From Actinacidiphila oryziradicis (GTDB lineage Bacteria > Actinomycetota > Actinomycetes > Streptomycetales > Streptomycetaceae), in NCBI RefSeq assembly GCF_005047355.1, contig NZ_SUMC01000075.1:1-36312 (forward strand): a DNA stretch of 36,312 bases, given 5' to 3'. Shown piece after piece: positions 7,038 through 15,409 of the stretch. The stretch's first letter is position 1. Each line of letters opens with the position of its first letter. A program made the translations under genes and the position numbers. Below the pieces are notes generated by a model that was given only the letters and a program-made list of their open reading frames with translations, was not told the DNA's origin and made no database searches.

Positions 7038-8705
7038 ATGATGACGGCAAGTTCGGGCGAAGCCGCGGGCTGGGAGGAACGCCGGGAAGACTATGCATTG
7101 CGCCATGTACCAGCCGGGTACCGGCGTTGGGGCGCCATCTCCCTGACGGGCGTGATGATGGGCGTCGCCACCGCGATGTTCTTCCTCGCCTGGGGTGGTC
7201 AGCTGGCCATGGCTTACGGCACGGTGAACACCGTCATTGGGATGGTGGTTGGCACCGTATTCATTGGCGGGGTGGCGTTTATTCTGGCGCGGATCTCCTC
7301 AGCCACCGGACTCGACTCCGACCTGATCACCCGAGGCTCCGGCTTTGGGTTCATGGGCTCGGCCATCACCTCGTTGATCTACAGCTTCAACTTCCTGATG
7401 TTCTTCGCGTTCGAGGGCACGATCATGGCGACGGCCGTGCACGACCGCTGGCCGGTGATCCCGAACTGGTCGATCTACGTTGTCATAGGCGTGGTATTCA
7501 TCCCACTGACATGGTGGGGCATGACGGTCGTGAACTGGCTGATGTGGGCGACGATCCCCATCTACCTCGCTTTCCTCGGCTGGACGGTTTACCTAGCGGC
7601 GACAAGCACAAAGGCACTGCCGTTCTGGTCGTACCAACCTGCCCATCCCGCCAACCCTGCGGCCGGTCCCGCACTGCTACAGGTCCTCGCCGCCGTCTTG
7701 GCCCTCATCTCGCAGGCGACCATCGCCGCCGACATCGGCCGCTTCATCCCCGCAAAAAACCGCACGCGCGGCGCGTTCGCCGTCGGGTTCGTCTCGCAGC
7801 TACTGACGTTCTGCGGGTGCACGCTGCTGGGCGCCTGGCTCACACTGTCCTTCGGCGGCTCGACGAACCCAGGTGCTTATCTGACCAGCCTCATGGGCGT
7901 ATGGGGCGTACTGTTCGTCATCGTCACTCAGCTCCGCATCAATGTGACCAACGTGTACTCCGGCTCCCTTGCGTACGCGAACTTCTTCTGCCGGGTCTTC
8001 CACATCACCCCGGGGCGGCAGTACTGGGTCGTGCTGACCTCCGTCGCCGGCACCGCACTGATGTTCGGCGGCGTGTTCAGCCACCTCAACGCGGTCCTCA
8101 CCTTCGAGGGTGTCTTCGTGATGGCCTGGATCATGGCCATCACCTCCGACATCGTCATCAACAAGAAGCTGCTCAAACTGTCGCCGGCCAACTTCCTCTA
8201 CAAGCGGGCACACACGTACAAGTTCAACCCCGTCGGTGTCGGCGCGCTGGCAGGTGCCCTTATCGTCGGCCTGCCGCTTGCGTTCGGCCTCGCCGGTCCC
8301 TTTGGCCAGACACTGGCTCCGTTCGTCTCCGGCGGGCTCGCGTTCGTCCTTGCTCCGGTGATAGCGGCCGCGACGCGGGGGCGTTATTACCAGCCCGCGA
8401 CGGTAGCCCGCAATATCGATCCCGCGCTGCCACCTGTGGGCACCGGAGATACCGATGAGGCGGTGGTGACCACCGTGCCTGAGTCGGAGCATGAGAACTG
8501 CATCACTTGCCAGCAGCGCTTCGAGCTCGCGGAGTTCGTCAGCTGTCCCTTCCACCGTGGGTCGATCTGCTCGGTGTGCTGCTCGGCGGAGAAGTCCTGC
8601 CGCGACCTGTGCAAGAGCGCCAAGGGACTTCGAGACGGCGACCCGGTCCTACCACCTGTCCTGATCCGCCTGAGCAAGCCTGTCGCGTCTGGGCGTGGCG
8701 CGTGA
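7038..8705 (+). CDS. NCS1-family permease with C-terminal cysteine-rich domain, putative 5-oxoproline or related transporter
   Basis: A 555-aa integral membrane protein of the NCS1 (purine/cytosine/allantoin permease) family with about 12 hydrophobic segments, beginning after a short cytoplasmic N-terminus (EDYALRHVPAGYRRW). Typical features are GFGFMGSAITSLIY and NVTNVYSGSLAYANFF. After the last membrane segment there is a ~100-residue tail holding eight cysteines: C488/C491 as CxxC, C503, C511, then CSVCC and CRDLC, plus His506; it looks like a zinc- or redox-binding module. The start is the first ATG of an ATG-ATG pair with AAGG 8 bases upstream. Its stop overlaps the pcp start by GTGA. 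The operon context suggests 5-oxoproline, a pyroglutamyl compound or a hydantoin-like ring as substrate; that is inference. Confidence 0.85.
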   Translation: MMTASSGEAAGWEERREDYALRHVPAGYRRWGAISLTGVMMGVATAMFFLAWGGQLAMAYGTVNTVIGMVVGTVFIGGVAFILARISSATGLDSDLITRGSGFGFMGSAITSLIYSFNFLMFFAFEGTIMATAVHDRWPVIPNWSIYVVIGVVFIPLTWWGMTVVNWLMWATIPIYLAFLGWTVYLAATSTKALPFWSYQPAHPANPAAGPALLQVLAAVLALISQATIAADIGRFIPAKNRTRGAFAVGFVSQLLTFCGCTLLGAWLTLSFGGSTNPGAYLTSLMGVWGVLFVIVTQLRINVTNVYSGSLAYANFFCRVFHITPGRQYWVVLTSVAGTALMFGGVFSHLNAVLTFEGVFVMAWIMAITSDIVINKKLLKLSPANFLYKRAHTYKFNPVGVGALAGALIVGLPLAFGLAGPFGQTLAPFVSGGLAFVLAPVIAAATRGRYYQPATVARNIDPALPPVGTGDTDEAVVTTVPESEHENCITCQQRFELAEFVSCPFHRGSICSVCCSAEKSCRDLCKSAKGLRDGDPVLPPVLIRLSKPVASGRGA

Positions 8706-9337
8706 ACGTCGTCGTTACGGGATTCGGCGCATTCTCCGACCAGAACGACAACCCAAGTGGTCTCCTCGCGCGTGCCCTGAACGGACAGCGCATTGGCGAG
8801 AACACCATCACGGGTGTCGTACTCCCCGTTGCCACGGGCCAGATCGGTCCGGCGCTGGCGACCGCGCTGGAGGGCCTCCGGCCCCGCCTCGTGCTCGGAC
8901 TTGGCGTTGCCCCGGGCCGTATGGCGCCGGCGCTCGAACGGGTCGCGATCAATGTCCGCGACTTCCCTATACCGGACACCGAGAACGCGCAAGTCGTCGA
9001 CGAACCCGTGATCGTAGACGGACCCGACGCCTACCTTGCCAGTCTGCCGCTCAAGGCGATCCTCGCCGCCTGGCGGGCGGCCGGACTGCCGGGCTATGTT
9101 TCCAATACCGCTGGCACTTATCTTTGCAACCAGCTCTTTTACCTGCTCTCACACCAAGGGCGCGACGGCGGCTTCCGGGCCGGATTCATTCACCTGCCGG
9201 CGCTACCCACGCCGGCAGCCGCCCCCACGCCCTCAATGAGCTTGGATGTGATGGAGCAGGCGGTCCGGATCGCCGTCGACGTGGCGACCAGCCACATTGG
9301 ACCAGATCTGCCACTGGAATCCGGGGCCCTCAGCTGA
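8702..9337 (+). CDS. pcp: pyroglutamyl-peptidase I (pyrrolidone-carboxylate peptidase)
   Basis: A 211-aa peptidase of family C15, which removes N-terminal 5-oxoproline from peptides in the cytoplasm. It starts VVVTGFGAFSDQNDNPS (family TGF.PF....NPS). The catalytic triad is visible: Glu79 in LERVAIN, Cys142 in NTAGTYLCNQLFY and His164 in GFIHLPALP. Length is normal. The GTG at 8702 is the start because it overlaps the permease TGA (GTGA), so translation is coupled. Product 5-oxoproline would be the substrate of PxpABC, two of whose subunits are encoded on the opposite arm and the third just downstream. Confidence 0.93.
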   Translation: MNVVVTGFGAFSDQNDNPSGLLARALNGQRIGENTITGVVLPVATGQIGPALATALEGLRPRLVLGLGVAPGRMAPALERVAINVRDFPIPDTENAQVVDEPVIVDGPDAYLASLPLKAILAAWRAAGLPGYVSNTAGTYLCNQLFYLLSHQGRDGGFRAGFIHLPALPTPAAAPTPSMSLDVMEQAVRIAVDVATSHIGPDLPLESGALS

Positions 9338-9392
9338 TGCCACTCATACTCGGCACACGCACACATCGCGAACACCGCGCCAAGGAGGAGCG

Positions 9393-10154
9393 ATGATCGA
9401 CCTCAACAGCGATCTAGGCGAAGGCTACGGTGCATGGACGATGGGCGACGATGACGCCTTGCTGGGCATCGTCAGCAGCGCCAACATCGCCTGCGGATTC
9501 CATGCCGGTGACCCGCAAATCATGCGCCGCGCCGCCGTGACCGCCGCCCACCGAGGCGTCACGATCGGCGCCCACGTCGCCTTCCCGGATCTGCGCGGCT
9601 TCGGCCGACGCAACCTCGACCTGCCGCCGCAAGAGGTCACTGACGATGTCCTTTACCAGATCGGGGCTCTCGACGCCATTGCCCGCGCCTACGGCACCCG
9701 AGTCTCCTATGTCAAACCACATGGCGCCCTTTACAACCGTATCGCGATTGATGCGGAACTCGCTGCCGCGGTGGTGGCCGCGCTGAAGGACTTTGACCCC
9801 ACGCTGGCGCTGCTCACCCTGCCCGATTCCGCCGCTTCGGCCGCAGCGGAATCCGCCGGCATCGCCTCGGTGGCCGAAGGATTCGCGGACCGCGCATACA
9901 CCCCTGATGGGCGCCTCGTCTCACGCCGTGAACCCGGGGCCGTCCTCACCGATCCCGAGTTCGTTGCCGCCCGCGCCGTCCGCATGGCCACTGAGCACAC
10001 CGTCACCGCTATCGACGGCACCGATATTCGCATTCCTGTCGCCTCGCTGTGTGTTCACGGCGACAGCCCGGGCGCCGTGAACCTTGCACAGGCCGTCCGT
10101 ACGGCCCTGCACGAGGCCGGTGTCACCGTCGCTGCGTTCTCCCCGCCACGCTGA
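9393..10154 (+). CDS. pxpA: 5-oxoprolinase subunit PxpA (LamB/YcsF family)
   Basis: A 253-aa LamB/YcsF-family protein, the subunit of bacterial 5-oxoprolinase that acts on the 5-oxoproline ring with PxpB and PxpC. Hallmarks run through the protein: MIDLNSDLGEGYG at the start, ANIACGFHAGDP, GAHVAFPDLRGFGRR, SYVKPHGALYN, a central EGFADRAYTPDG, LVSR and a final CVHGDSPGAV. The ATG at 9393 has an excellent ribosome-binding site (AAGGAGGAG). It follows pcp by 55 bp and ends the rightward operon. The split of pxpA from pxpBC on divergent arms under one regulator is somewhat unusual. Confidence 0.93.
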   Translation: MIDLNSDLGEGYGAWTMGDDDALLGIVSSANIACGFHAGDPQIMRRAAVTAAHRGVTIGAHVAFPDLRGFGRRNLDLPPQEVTDDVLYQIGALDAIARAYGTRVSYVKPHGALYNRIAIDAELAAAVVAALKDFDPTLALLTLPDSAASAAAESAGIASVAEGFADRAYTPDGRLVSRREPGAVLTDPEFVAARAVRMATEHTVTAIDGTDIRIPVASLCVHGDSPGAVNLAQAVRTALHEAGVTVAAFSPPR

Positions 10155-10290
10155 CACTTTTGCGCAGGTCCAACACCGTGGCCAGGTAAAGGAAATGGCC
10201 ATTGCCGACCAGCAGTTTATGTCGCCCACCTACCGGGTGTTCGGCTCGGCGGCGGTAAAGTCACGCCGCAACAGATCCGGCACCGGCGTC
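10155..10290 (-). pseudogene. IS3-type transposase (rve domain) fragment
   Basis: On the minus strand, pieces in more than one frame read RRDFTAAEPNTR, then after a stop VGDIN, and further on LPGHG/ WPRCWTC matching LATVLDL. The DFTA..PN..WVGDIT...LATV.DL pattern is the start of the DDE catalytic domain of IS3-family OrfB. Frameshifts and a stop (TAG at 10230-10232) make it a remnant. It begins right behind pxpA, whose stop is at 10154. Confidence 0.5.
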
Positions 10291-10351
10291 GCGGACGGCT
10301 CGGGGATCGCGATGCGGACCCTCTTGCGCAGGTGCACCCGACGATGCCCCA

Positions 10352-10550
10352 CAGGTGCCGGGCCAGCGCTGCGAGCACGGCGCGGTCCGGCCAGGCAAGG
10401 CGTGGCCGGACGCCGAGCTGGCGGCGCAGGACCGGCGTTCTCATGGCGCAGCGCAAGCAGCTCGACATCCTTGGCGCCCTGCGAGCCGGAGAGCAGCAGG
10501 AGCAGTCCGAGGAGCCTCAGGAAGATCAGGTAGAACACGCGCAACGCCAT
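10352..10550 (-). pseudogene. N-terminal remnant of an integrase-core transposase
   Basis: From ATG 10550 the frame reads MALRVFYLIFLRLLGLLLLL then KDVELLALRHENA; the continuation, LRRQLGVRPRLAWPDRAVLA followed by ALARHL, is in a different frame. This is the common N-terminus of Streptomyces rve-type transposases (AKD.E.L.LRHE.AVLRRQ....L.W.DRA..ALAR), with a frameshift near 10445. It is in the same orientation as the 10155-10290 fragment; about 60 bp of unrelated sequence lies between them, so they may derive from one deleted element or two. Confidence 0.55.
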
Positions 10551-11009
10551 GAAATCCGACCCTGCCACCCTCGGCGGGTACTGCAAAGTACCTGATCAGA
10601 GGCAGTGCGTGACTTTCGGCACTCTACAGGCGCGTCCTGACCCCCCATCCACGACACCCCCTGACAGCCCTACCGTCTCAAAATGACCACCAGCGACCCG
10701 CTCCCGATCCGGGCGTACGCCGCATCAGGCCAAGGCCAGGAAGCCGCAGGCCACCCCGGGTGTGGCCACACCAGCGGCCAGAGCCCGGATTTCACGCGGG
10801 AGGCCAAGGACATCGATCAGCGAGGATGGCACCGGGCACGGTCCTTTGCGGTCACACGGAGTCAGCATCCGATGATCACTCAAGGCCGTGCCCACCCCTC
10901 AACTCGAGCTCTCAGCAGCCCCATCCGTCACCAAACTGCGCGACTGCGAACCGTCTCGCTCGCGAACACGCAGAGGCATGCCCGGCCCGCCGATGCAAAT
11001 TTTAGGCCT
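10551..11009. other. 458 bp without a recognisable gene
   Basis: Open frames here (for example 10683-11051 on the plus strand) are rich in His, Arg, Ser and Thr without family motifs or ribosome-binding sites and look non-coding. No terminator-type hairpin with a T-run is evident after the last gene of the leftward operon, which ends at 11010. Confidence 0.5.
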
Positions 11010-12047
11010 TCATGTCTGACTGGCCATCAATTCTTCGGAATAGCTGAATAGCGCCGGGAGGCCACCTGTGTGAACGAACACCACGTTGTCGCCTTCAGGA
11101 ACGCGGCCGGCCCGGCAGTAGTCCAGCAAGCCGGCGAATCCCTTGCCCGAGTAAACGGGGTCCAGCAAGATCCCTTCAGCCGCTCCAAGGTGGCGGATGG
11201 CCTCGATGGCTGCCACGCTGGGCACGCCATAGCGCTCGCCGACATAGTCCAGCGTCGTGGTGATCCGGTCGGCAGTGATCTGCGTCGATACGCCGAGCAT
11301 TTGCGCGGCGCCTTGCGCGAGCTCGGCGATCTGCTCCGGGCTCAGGTACGCCTCATGGTCGGCGGTCATCGGGCAGACGCCGACGAGCCGGGTCGGAAGT
11401 CCGAGCAGCTCGCAGCCGAGCTGCAGCCCGGCGAGGGTGCTGCCCTGCGTCGCGGAGAAGATCCAGTCCGGGACGGCGTCCGGCCGCGCCCGCACGATCT
11501 CCAGCAGCGTCTGGACGTAGGCCACGGCGCCGAGCACCAGGCTGCGGGTGGCGCCCATGCCGACGACGTAAGGGCTTCGGCCCTGCGCCCGCAGCTCCTC
11601 GGCCAGTTCGGCCTTGCGCGCCGCGGTGCTCTGGGCGGCGTCGATCGGGAGGATCGTCGCGCCGAGCAGGTGGTCGACCAGGTAGTTGCCCTGTACTGGC
11701 GAGCTCTTCTCGTCCAGCTTGGGCACCAGGTAGACGTCGAGGCCGAGCCGGGCGCAGGCCGCCGCAAGCTGGCGCGAATGATTGGACTGCGCGGCCGAGC
11801 CCTGGATCACGCAGTCCGCGCCTGCGGCGATCGCATCGGCAAGCATGAACTCGTGCTGGCGGACCTTGTTGCCGCCGAACGCGAGACCGGTGCAGTCGTC
11901 GCGCTTGATGCTGATCGTCCGGCGCAACTCGCCAGAGAGGTTTGGGCAGTCGTCCAGCGGGGTCGGCAGGTGGGCTAGCGATACCCGAGGCACCGCGTCG
12001 ATGCGTTCTTGGATCTCGTCGACGGTGTAGGTGCGGACGTGGGTCAT
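11010..12047 (-). CDS. PLP-dependent D-cysteine desulfhydrase / ACC deaminase family enzyme
   Basis: A 345-aa fold-type II PLP enzyme (tryptophan synthase beta family). The N-terminal part has LAHLPTPLDDCPNLS and the cofactor lysine Lys61 in GLAFGGNKVRQ; GSAAQSNHSRQLAAA, the phosphate/substrate loop, follows, and FVHTGGLPALFSY is near the end, as in D-cysteine desulfhydrases and 1-aminocyclopropane-1-carboxylate deaminases. The reaction is release of ammonia (and possibly sulfide) from an amino acid to give a 2-oxo acid; exact substrate cannot be read from sequence. Last gene of the 13-gene operon; its ATG overlaps the TGA of the RidA gene by 4 bp. The pairing with RidA makes sense because such enzymes release enamine/imine products. 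Confidence 0.85.
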   Translation of the reverse strand: MTHVRTYTVDEIQERIDAVPRVSLAHLPTPLDDCPNLSGELRRTISIKRDDCTGLAFGGNKVRQHEFMLADAIAAGADCVIQGSAAQSNHSRQLAAACARLGLDVYLVPKLDEKSSPVQGNYLVDHLLGATILPIDAAQSTAARKAELAEELRAQGRSPYVVGMGATRSLVLGAVAYVQTLLEIVRARPDAVPDWIFSATQGSTLAGLQLGCELLGLPTRLVGVCPMTADHEAYLSPEQIAELAQGAAQMLGVSTQITADRITTTLDYVGERYGVPSVAAIEAIRHLGAAEGILLDPVYSGKGFAGLLDYCRAGRVPEGDNVVFVHTGGLPALFSYSEELMASQT

Positions 12048-12517
12048 GCTATTTGCCTCCTCGTTGCGGACACGATCGCCTCGACCTCCACCGCCGCGTT
12101 GCCCGGGAGCGAAGCGACGCCGATCGCCGAGCGCGCGTGGCGGCCGGCGTCCCCCAGGACGTCGACGAGCAGCTCGGATGCGGCGTCGATGACCGTGGGC
12201 TGCTCGACGAATCCGTCAGCGCTCGCGACGAATCCGGTGATCTTGAGGACGCGGCTGACGTTCTCGAGCCCGAGCTCGGTTTCAATCGCGGCGAGGAGGT
12301 TCAACGCGGCGACGCGCGCCGCCTGCCGCCCCTTGTCGACCGAGAGGTCCCCGAGTCGGCCCGGGTGCAGCAGCGCACCCGCCACGATGGGTGTTTTGCC
12401 GGAGAAGAACCAGAGCTCGCCCGTGTGAGTCGCGGGTATGTAGTGGTAGCGCGGGGCAGGCAGCTGGGGCAGCTCCAGCCCGAGGCCTGCGAGCCGCTGT
12501 GCGATCTGATCGTTCAC
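12044..12517 (-). CDS. RidA/YjgF-family enamine-imine deaminase
   Basis: A 157-aa protein of the RidA (YjgF/YER057c/UK114) superfamily: LPQLPAPRYHYIPATHTGEL near the start, then a segment with LWFFSGKTP, and the helix AARVAALNLLAAIETELG. It ends SLPGNAAVEVEAIVSA, the usual C-terminal LP....VEVE..A. The longer N-terminus and missing GPYSQA-type start place it in the YjgH/Rid-like subgroups rather than archetypal RidA. RidA proteins hydrolyse reactive enamine/imine intermediates to ketones plus ammonia. The GTG at 12517 is chosen because GGAGGTGA lies ideally upstream and GTGA overlaps the preceding stop. It is sandwiched between two enzymes that can generate such intermediates. Confidence 0.83.
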   Translation of the reverse strand: MNDQIAQRLAGLGLELPQLPAPRYHYIPATHTGELWFFSGKTPIVAGALLHPGRLGDLSVDKGRQAARVAALNLLAAIETELGLENVSRVLKITGFVASADGFVEQPTVIDAASELLVDVLGDAGRHARSAIGVASLPGNAAVEVEAIVSATRRQIA

Positions 12518-13788
12518 GATGTCACCTCCGGGACGGCCAGCTGGCCGTTGTTGACCAATAGGGCGCCGTCGCGCCACACCTGACGGATCGGCCCGATGCG
12601 CCGCGTCGCCTCGTCGGCGACGCCGTCGAGCACCACGAGGTCTGCCGCCTTGCCTGCCTCGATGCTGCCGACGCGGTCGGCCAGCCCCAGTGACTCGGCC
12701 GAGCGCAGCGTCGACATCGCGATCGCCTCGCTGAACGGCACGCCGAGCGCCTGCATGGTGCACTCCACCGTGCGGCCGAACTCGCGGAACGGCGTGAACC
12801 GGACGCCCGCGTCGCTCGCCACGGACACGTGGACGCCGGCTGCGCGCATGGTGCGGGCGAAGGCGAAGTCATCGTACAGATTGCCGGTCGCGGACATGGC
12901 GTGCGCCGCGCACAGCTCCACCTGGTCAGCGGGCTCGGCATCGGGCAGCAGCACTCGGGCGATTCCGGCCATCGTCAACGTCGCCGACACGGGGCGCCGC
13001 GCCATCTCGTCGACCAGGTCAAGGTCGAGGTCGGGCTCGCCCTTGTCATTGACCCAGATGCAGTGCTCGATGGTGTCCACCCCGGCGGCGACGGCGCGGC
13101 GGATGCTCTCGGTGTTCAGCGCGTGCGCGGCCACCCGTCGGCCTAGTCGGTGGGCCTCCTCCACGACAACCTGCATTTCGTGCGTCTGGAACTGCGGCTG
13201 CAGCTTGCTGGAACCACGGGTCATGTTGCCGCCGCTGGCCATGACCTTGATCATGTCCACTCCGCGCGTGCAGAGCGTGCGGGTGGCTTTGCGGATCTCG
13301 TCGATGGAGTCGGCCGCGTTGCCGCACCAGTGCAGGTGGCCGCCCGTCGTGGTGATCGGTGGGCCGGCGGCGAGGATCCGCGGTCCTGGCAGGCGGCCGG
13401 CGCTGATGGCGTCGCGGATGTCCAGGGTGGTGAAGCCGATGTCGCCGCAGTCGCGGACGGTGGTCACGCCGCCGAGCAGGCACTCCATGGCGTTGCGTGC
13501 GCCGATCAAGGCCAGCTGTGCGGGGGCGGAGTGCTCGACGCTGGCCCGCGTGAGTTCGTGGTCGACGTCGCAGGTGAACAGCAGGTGCACGTGGGCGTCG
13601 ACGAAGCCGGGAACGACGGTCGCCGTCGAGTGGTCAACGATGCGGTCGGCGTCGATGTCCGCTGGAAGCTCGTTGGCGGCGTGTACGCCTGCGATCATGC
13701 CGTCGGCGACGTGCACCACCGCATCCGGGAGCAGCGGTTCGCCGCTCCCGGTGACCAGCGCGCCGCAGCGGATCCAGTACTCGGTCAT
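12514..13788 (-). CDS. metal-dependent amidohydrolase, imidazolonepropionase/prolidase-like
   Basis: A 424-aa cytoplasmic amidohydrolase (amidohydrolase_1 type). The binuclear metal site is complete: HxH at His66/His68 in GFVDAHVHLLF, a bridging Lys181 in DMIKVMASGG, His222 in AAHALN, His242 in TIEHCIW, and Asp326 in VASDAGVRF. It ends in the usual beta-sandwich (SIEAGKAADLVVLDG). Relatives hydrolyse cyclic amides or N-acyl/Xaa-Pro dipeptides. The ATG at 13788 overlaps the upstream TGA (ATGA), and its own stop overlaps the RidA GTG. In this operon it may open a ring or cut an amide bond of the imported compound; the substrate is unknown. Confidence 0.87.
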   Translation of the reverse strand: MTEYWIRCGALVTGSGEPLLPDAVVHVADGMIAGVHAANELPADIDADRIVDHSTATVVPGFVDAHVHLLFTCDVDHELTRASVEHSAPAQLALIGARNAMECLLGGVTTVRDCGDIGFTTLDIRDAISAGRLPGPRILAAGPPITTTGGHLHWCGNAADSIDEIRKATRTLCTRGVDMIKVMASGGNMTRGSSKLQPQFQTHEMQVVVEEAHRLGRRVAAHALNTESIRRAVAAGVDTIEHCIWVNDKGEPDLDLDLVDEMARRPVSATLTMAGIARVLLPDAEPADQVELCAAHAMSATGNLYDDFAFARTMRAAGVHVSVASDAGVRFTPFREFGRTVECTMQALGVPFSEAIAMSTLRSAESLGLADRVGSIEAGKAADLVVLDGVADEATRRIGPIRQVWRDGALLVNNGQLAVPEVTS

Positions 13789-14558
13789 GCCGGCATCCCG
13801 GGCACGTGCGCCTCGCAGGCCGCGATCCACTGCTGGCTCGTCGCGGTGTAGCCGACGTTGGTCTCAATGAACCGCACCGCGTCGGCGTCGGCCCACTTGC
13901 CGTCGTCGGTCTCGGCGTCGTCGCCGTTGGCCAGCGGTGACGTGCCGATCGCGTCCCGCAGCACCGTTACCCGGTAGTTGCGGTACATGGCGTCGATCAC
14001 CGTCGTGTGCAGGCAGATCCGGCTGTCGAAGCCGACGGTGATCAGGTTGTAGATGTCGAGGCTGCGCAGCAGCGAGTCGAGCTGGGTTTCGAAGAACCCG
14101 CTGTAGAGCTGCTTTTTCACCAGGAAGTCTCCCGGTTGGGGTGCGATCACCTCGGAGTAGGCGAGGATGTCGTTCGGCTCCTGCCAGCTTTGCAGAACGT
14201 CGATGTTGTGCACGCGCAGGGACAGGTTCCGCCACTCGCTGTGCTCGTTGAGCGTCGGCGACAGGTGGTTGGACAGGTAGACGATGGGGATGCCGGCCTG
14301 GACGGCCGCCCGCTTGGCCGGGGCGATGTGGTCGAGGACGATCCGGTGGCTGGCCTTGGCCTGGTCGGCGTAGAGCGGGGGCAGGCCCGGCGCCGGCTGC
14401 GGGTCGTCGCCGTCGAAGCCGAGACCGTTCACGTCGACCAGCAGGAACGCGGTCCGGCGCAGGTCGAGGTCCAGCGTCTCCTCCACGTAGCCGAGCGGCG
14501 CCTGGACTGGGTACGTGCGGTAGTAACGGGCAGGCAGTTGGAGTGAGGGAATGGTCAT
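13785..14558 (-). CDS. isochorismatase-family cysteine hydrolase
   Basis: A 257-aa cysteine hydrolase of the isochorismatase-like superfamily (N-carbamoylsarcosine amidase, RutB, nicotinamidase relatives). The triad is visible: Asp42 in AFLLVDVNGLGF, Lys148/149 in DFLVKKQLYSGFFET, and the nucleophile Cys182 in GFDSRICLHTTVIDAMYRNY. A 35-residue N-terminal extension (LPARYYRTYPVQAPLGY) precedes the core. The cysteine points to amide or carbamoyl hydrolysis rather than true isochorismate cleavage. ATG 14558 overlaps the upstream TGA by 4 bp. Next to a RidA-type gene it recalls the RutB/RutC pair of uracil catabolism, but no other Rut gene is present. Confidence 0.86.
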   Translation of the reverse strand: MTIPSLQLPARYYRTYPVQAPLGYVEETLDLDLRRTAFLLVDVNGLGFDGDDPQPAPGLPPLYADQAKASHRIVLDHIAPAKRAAVQAGIPIVYLSNHLSPTLNEHSEWRNLSLRVHNIDVLQSWQEPNDILAYSEVIAPQPGDFLVKKQLYSGFFETQLDSLLRSLDIYNLITVGFDSRICLHTTVIDAMYRNYRVTVLRDAIGTSPLANGDDAETDDGKWADADAVRFIETNVGYTATSQQWIAACEAHVPGMPA

Positions 14559-15409
14559 AGGCTTGGCCCTTCCGTGAATGCTGGCAGTCGGTAGACGGCG
14601 GCGGCGGTGCCGGACAGGATGCGGCTGCGTTCGGCATCGCCGACCTCGCATTCGTCCAGGACGGTGCGCGCCTGCATGTATCCGTCCGTGTCGGTCGTGT
14701 ACGGGAAGTCCGAACCCCACATGAGGCGTTGCGCGCCGAACTCGGTCAGGACCGCGCGCACCCACGGCCGGATGTCCTGATGCGGGTAGGGGCGGCTCGA
14801 CATCTCCGGCAGCGCGGACATTTTGACGTTTACGTTGTCGAAGCGCGCGAGCCGCAGCAGGTTGTCGGAGATCGTTCCCGGGCTCTGCGGGTCGAGGTCG
14901 GGGCGGGCGAGATGATCGACGACGATCGTCAGGTCGGGATGCGCTGCAACCCACCGATCCACTACCGGCAGGACGGCGGGGGTGATCAGCAGGTTCGCGC
15001 TGAGCCCGAGGCGCGCGGCCGCCTCGTACATCGGCTCGGCCGCCGCGTCGAACCAGCCCAGCTCCGGCGCGATCAGCGGGGCGAGCCGGATCCCCCGGAT
15101 CGGCGCCCGCTGCACCAACTCGCTGAGCTCGTCGGGGAAATTTGGACCCACCGGGTCGGCCAAGGCAATGCCGACAAACCGGTTGGGGTGCGCCTCCAGG
15201 CAGCGCAGCAGCTGCGAGTGGTCGAATCCGTAGAGGCTCGGCTGGATGAGAACGGCCTGGTCGACCCCGGTTGTATCCATCGCCTCCAGCAGCTGTTCGA
15301 CCGGGGCCGTGAACATCGGCGCGTTCGGGAACTGCGGGCTGCGCGGCACGCCGCTGCCGGAAGCGGCGGTGACGTGGGTGTGCGCGTCGATGATCGTCGA
15401 GCCGGTCAC
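14555..15409 (-). CDS. amidohydrolase_2 (LigI-like TIM-barrel hydrolase/lactonase)
   Basis: A 284-aa TIM-barrel protein of the amidohydrolase_2 family. It opens with the metal/substrate motif IIDAHTHV, continues with FVGIALADPVGPNFPDEL, a central VDHLARPDL and a C-terminal RLMWGSDFPYT, the GSD aspartate being the catalytic one in this family. Family members include 2-pyrone-4,6-dicarboxylate hydrolase (LigI), L-fuconolactonase-type lactonases and some decarboxylases. Its location two genes after a LigC-like dehydrogenase suggests it opens a lactone made by that enzyme. ATG 15409 overlaps the aminotransferase stop by 4 bp. Confidence 0.85.
   Translation of the reverse strand: MTGSTIIDAHTHVTAASGSGVPRSPQFPNAPMFTAPVEQLLEAMDTTGVDQAVLIQPSLYGFDHSQLLRCLEAHPNRFVGIALADPVGPNFPDELSELVQRAPIRGIRLAPLIAPELGWFDAAAEPMYEAAARLGLSANLLITPAVLPVVDRWVAAHPDLTIVVDHLARPDLDPQSPGTISDNLLRLARFDNVNVKMSALPEMSSRPYPHQDIRPWVRAVLTEFGAQRLMWGSDFPYTTDTDGYMQARTVLDECEVGDAERSRILSGTAAAVYRLPAFTEGPSL

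Noticed and set aside
10683..11051. 122-aa plus-strand frame after the IS3 remnants
   Set aside because: Overlaps the end of the PLP enzyme gene, lacks a ribosome-binding site and has random-looking composition.
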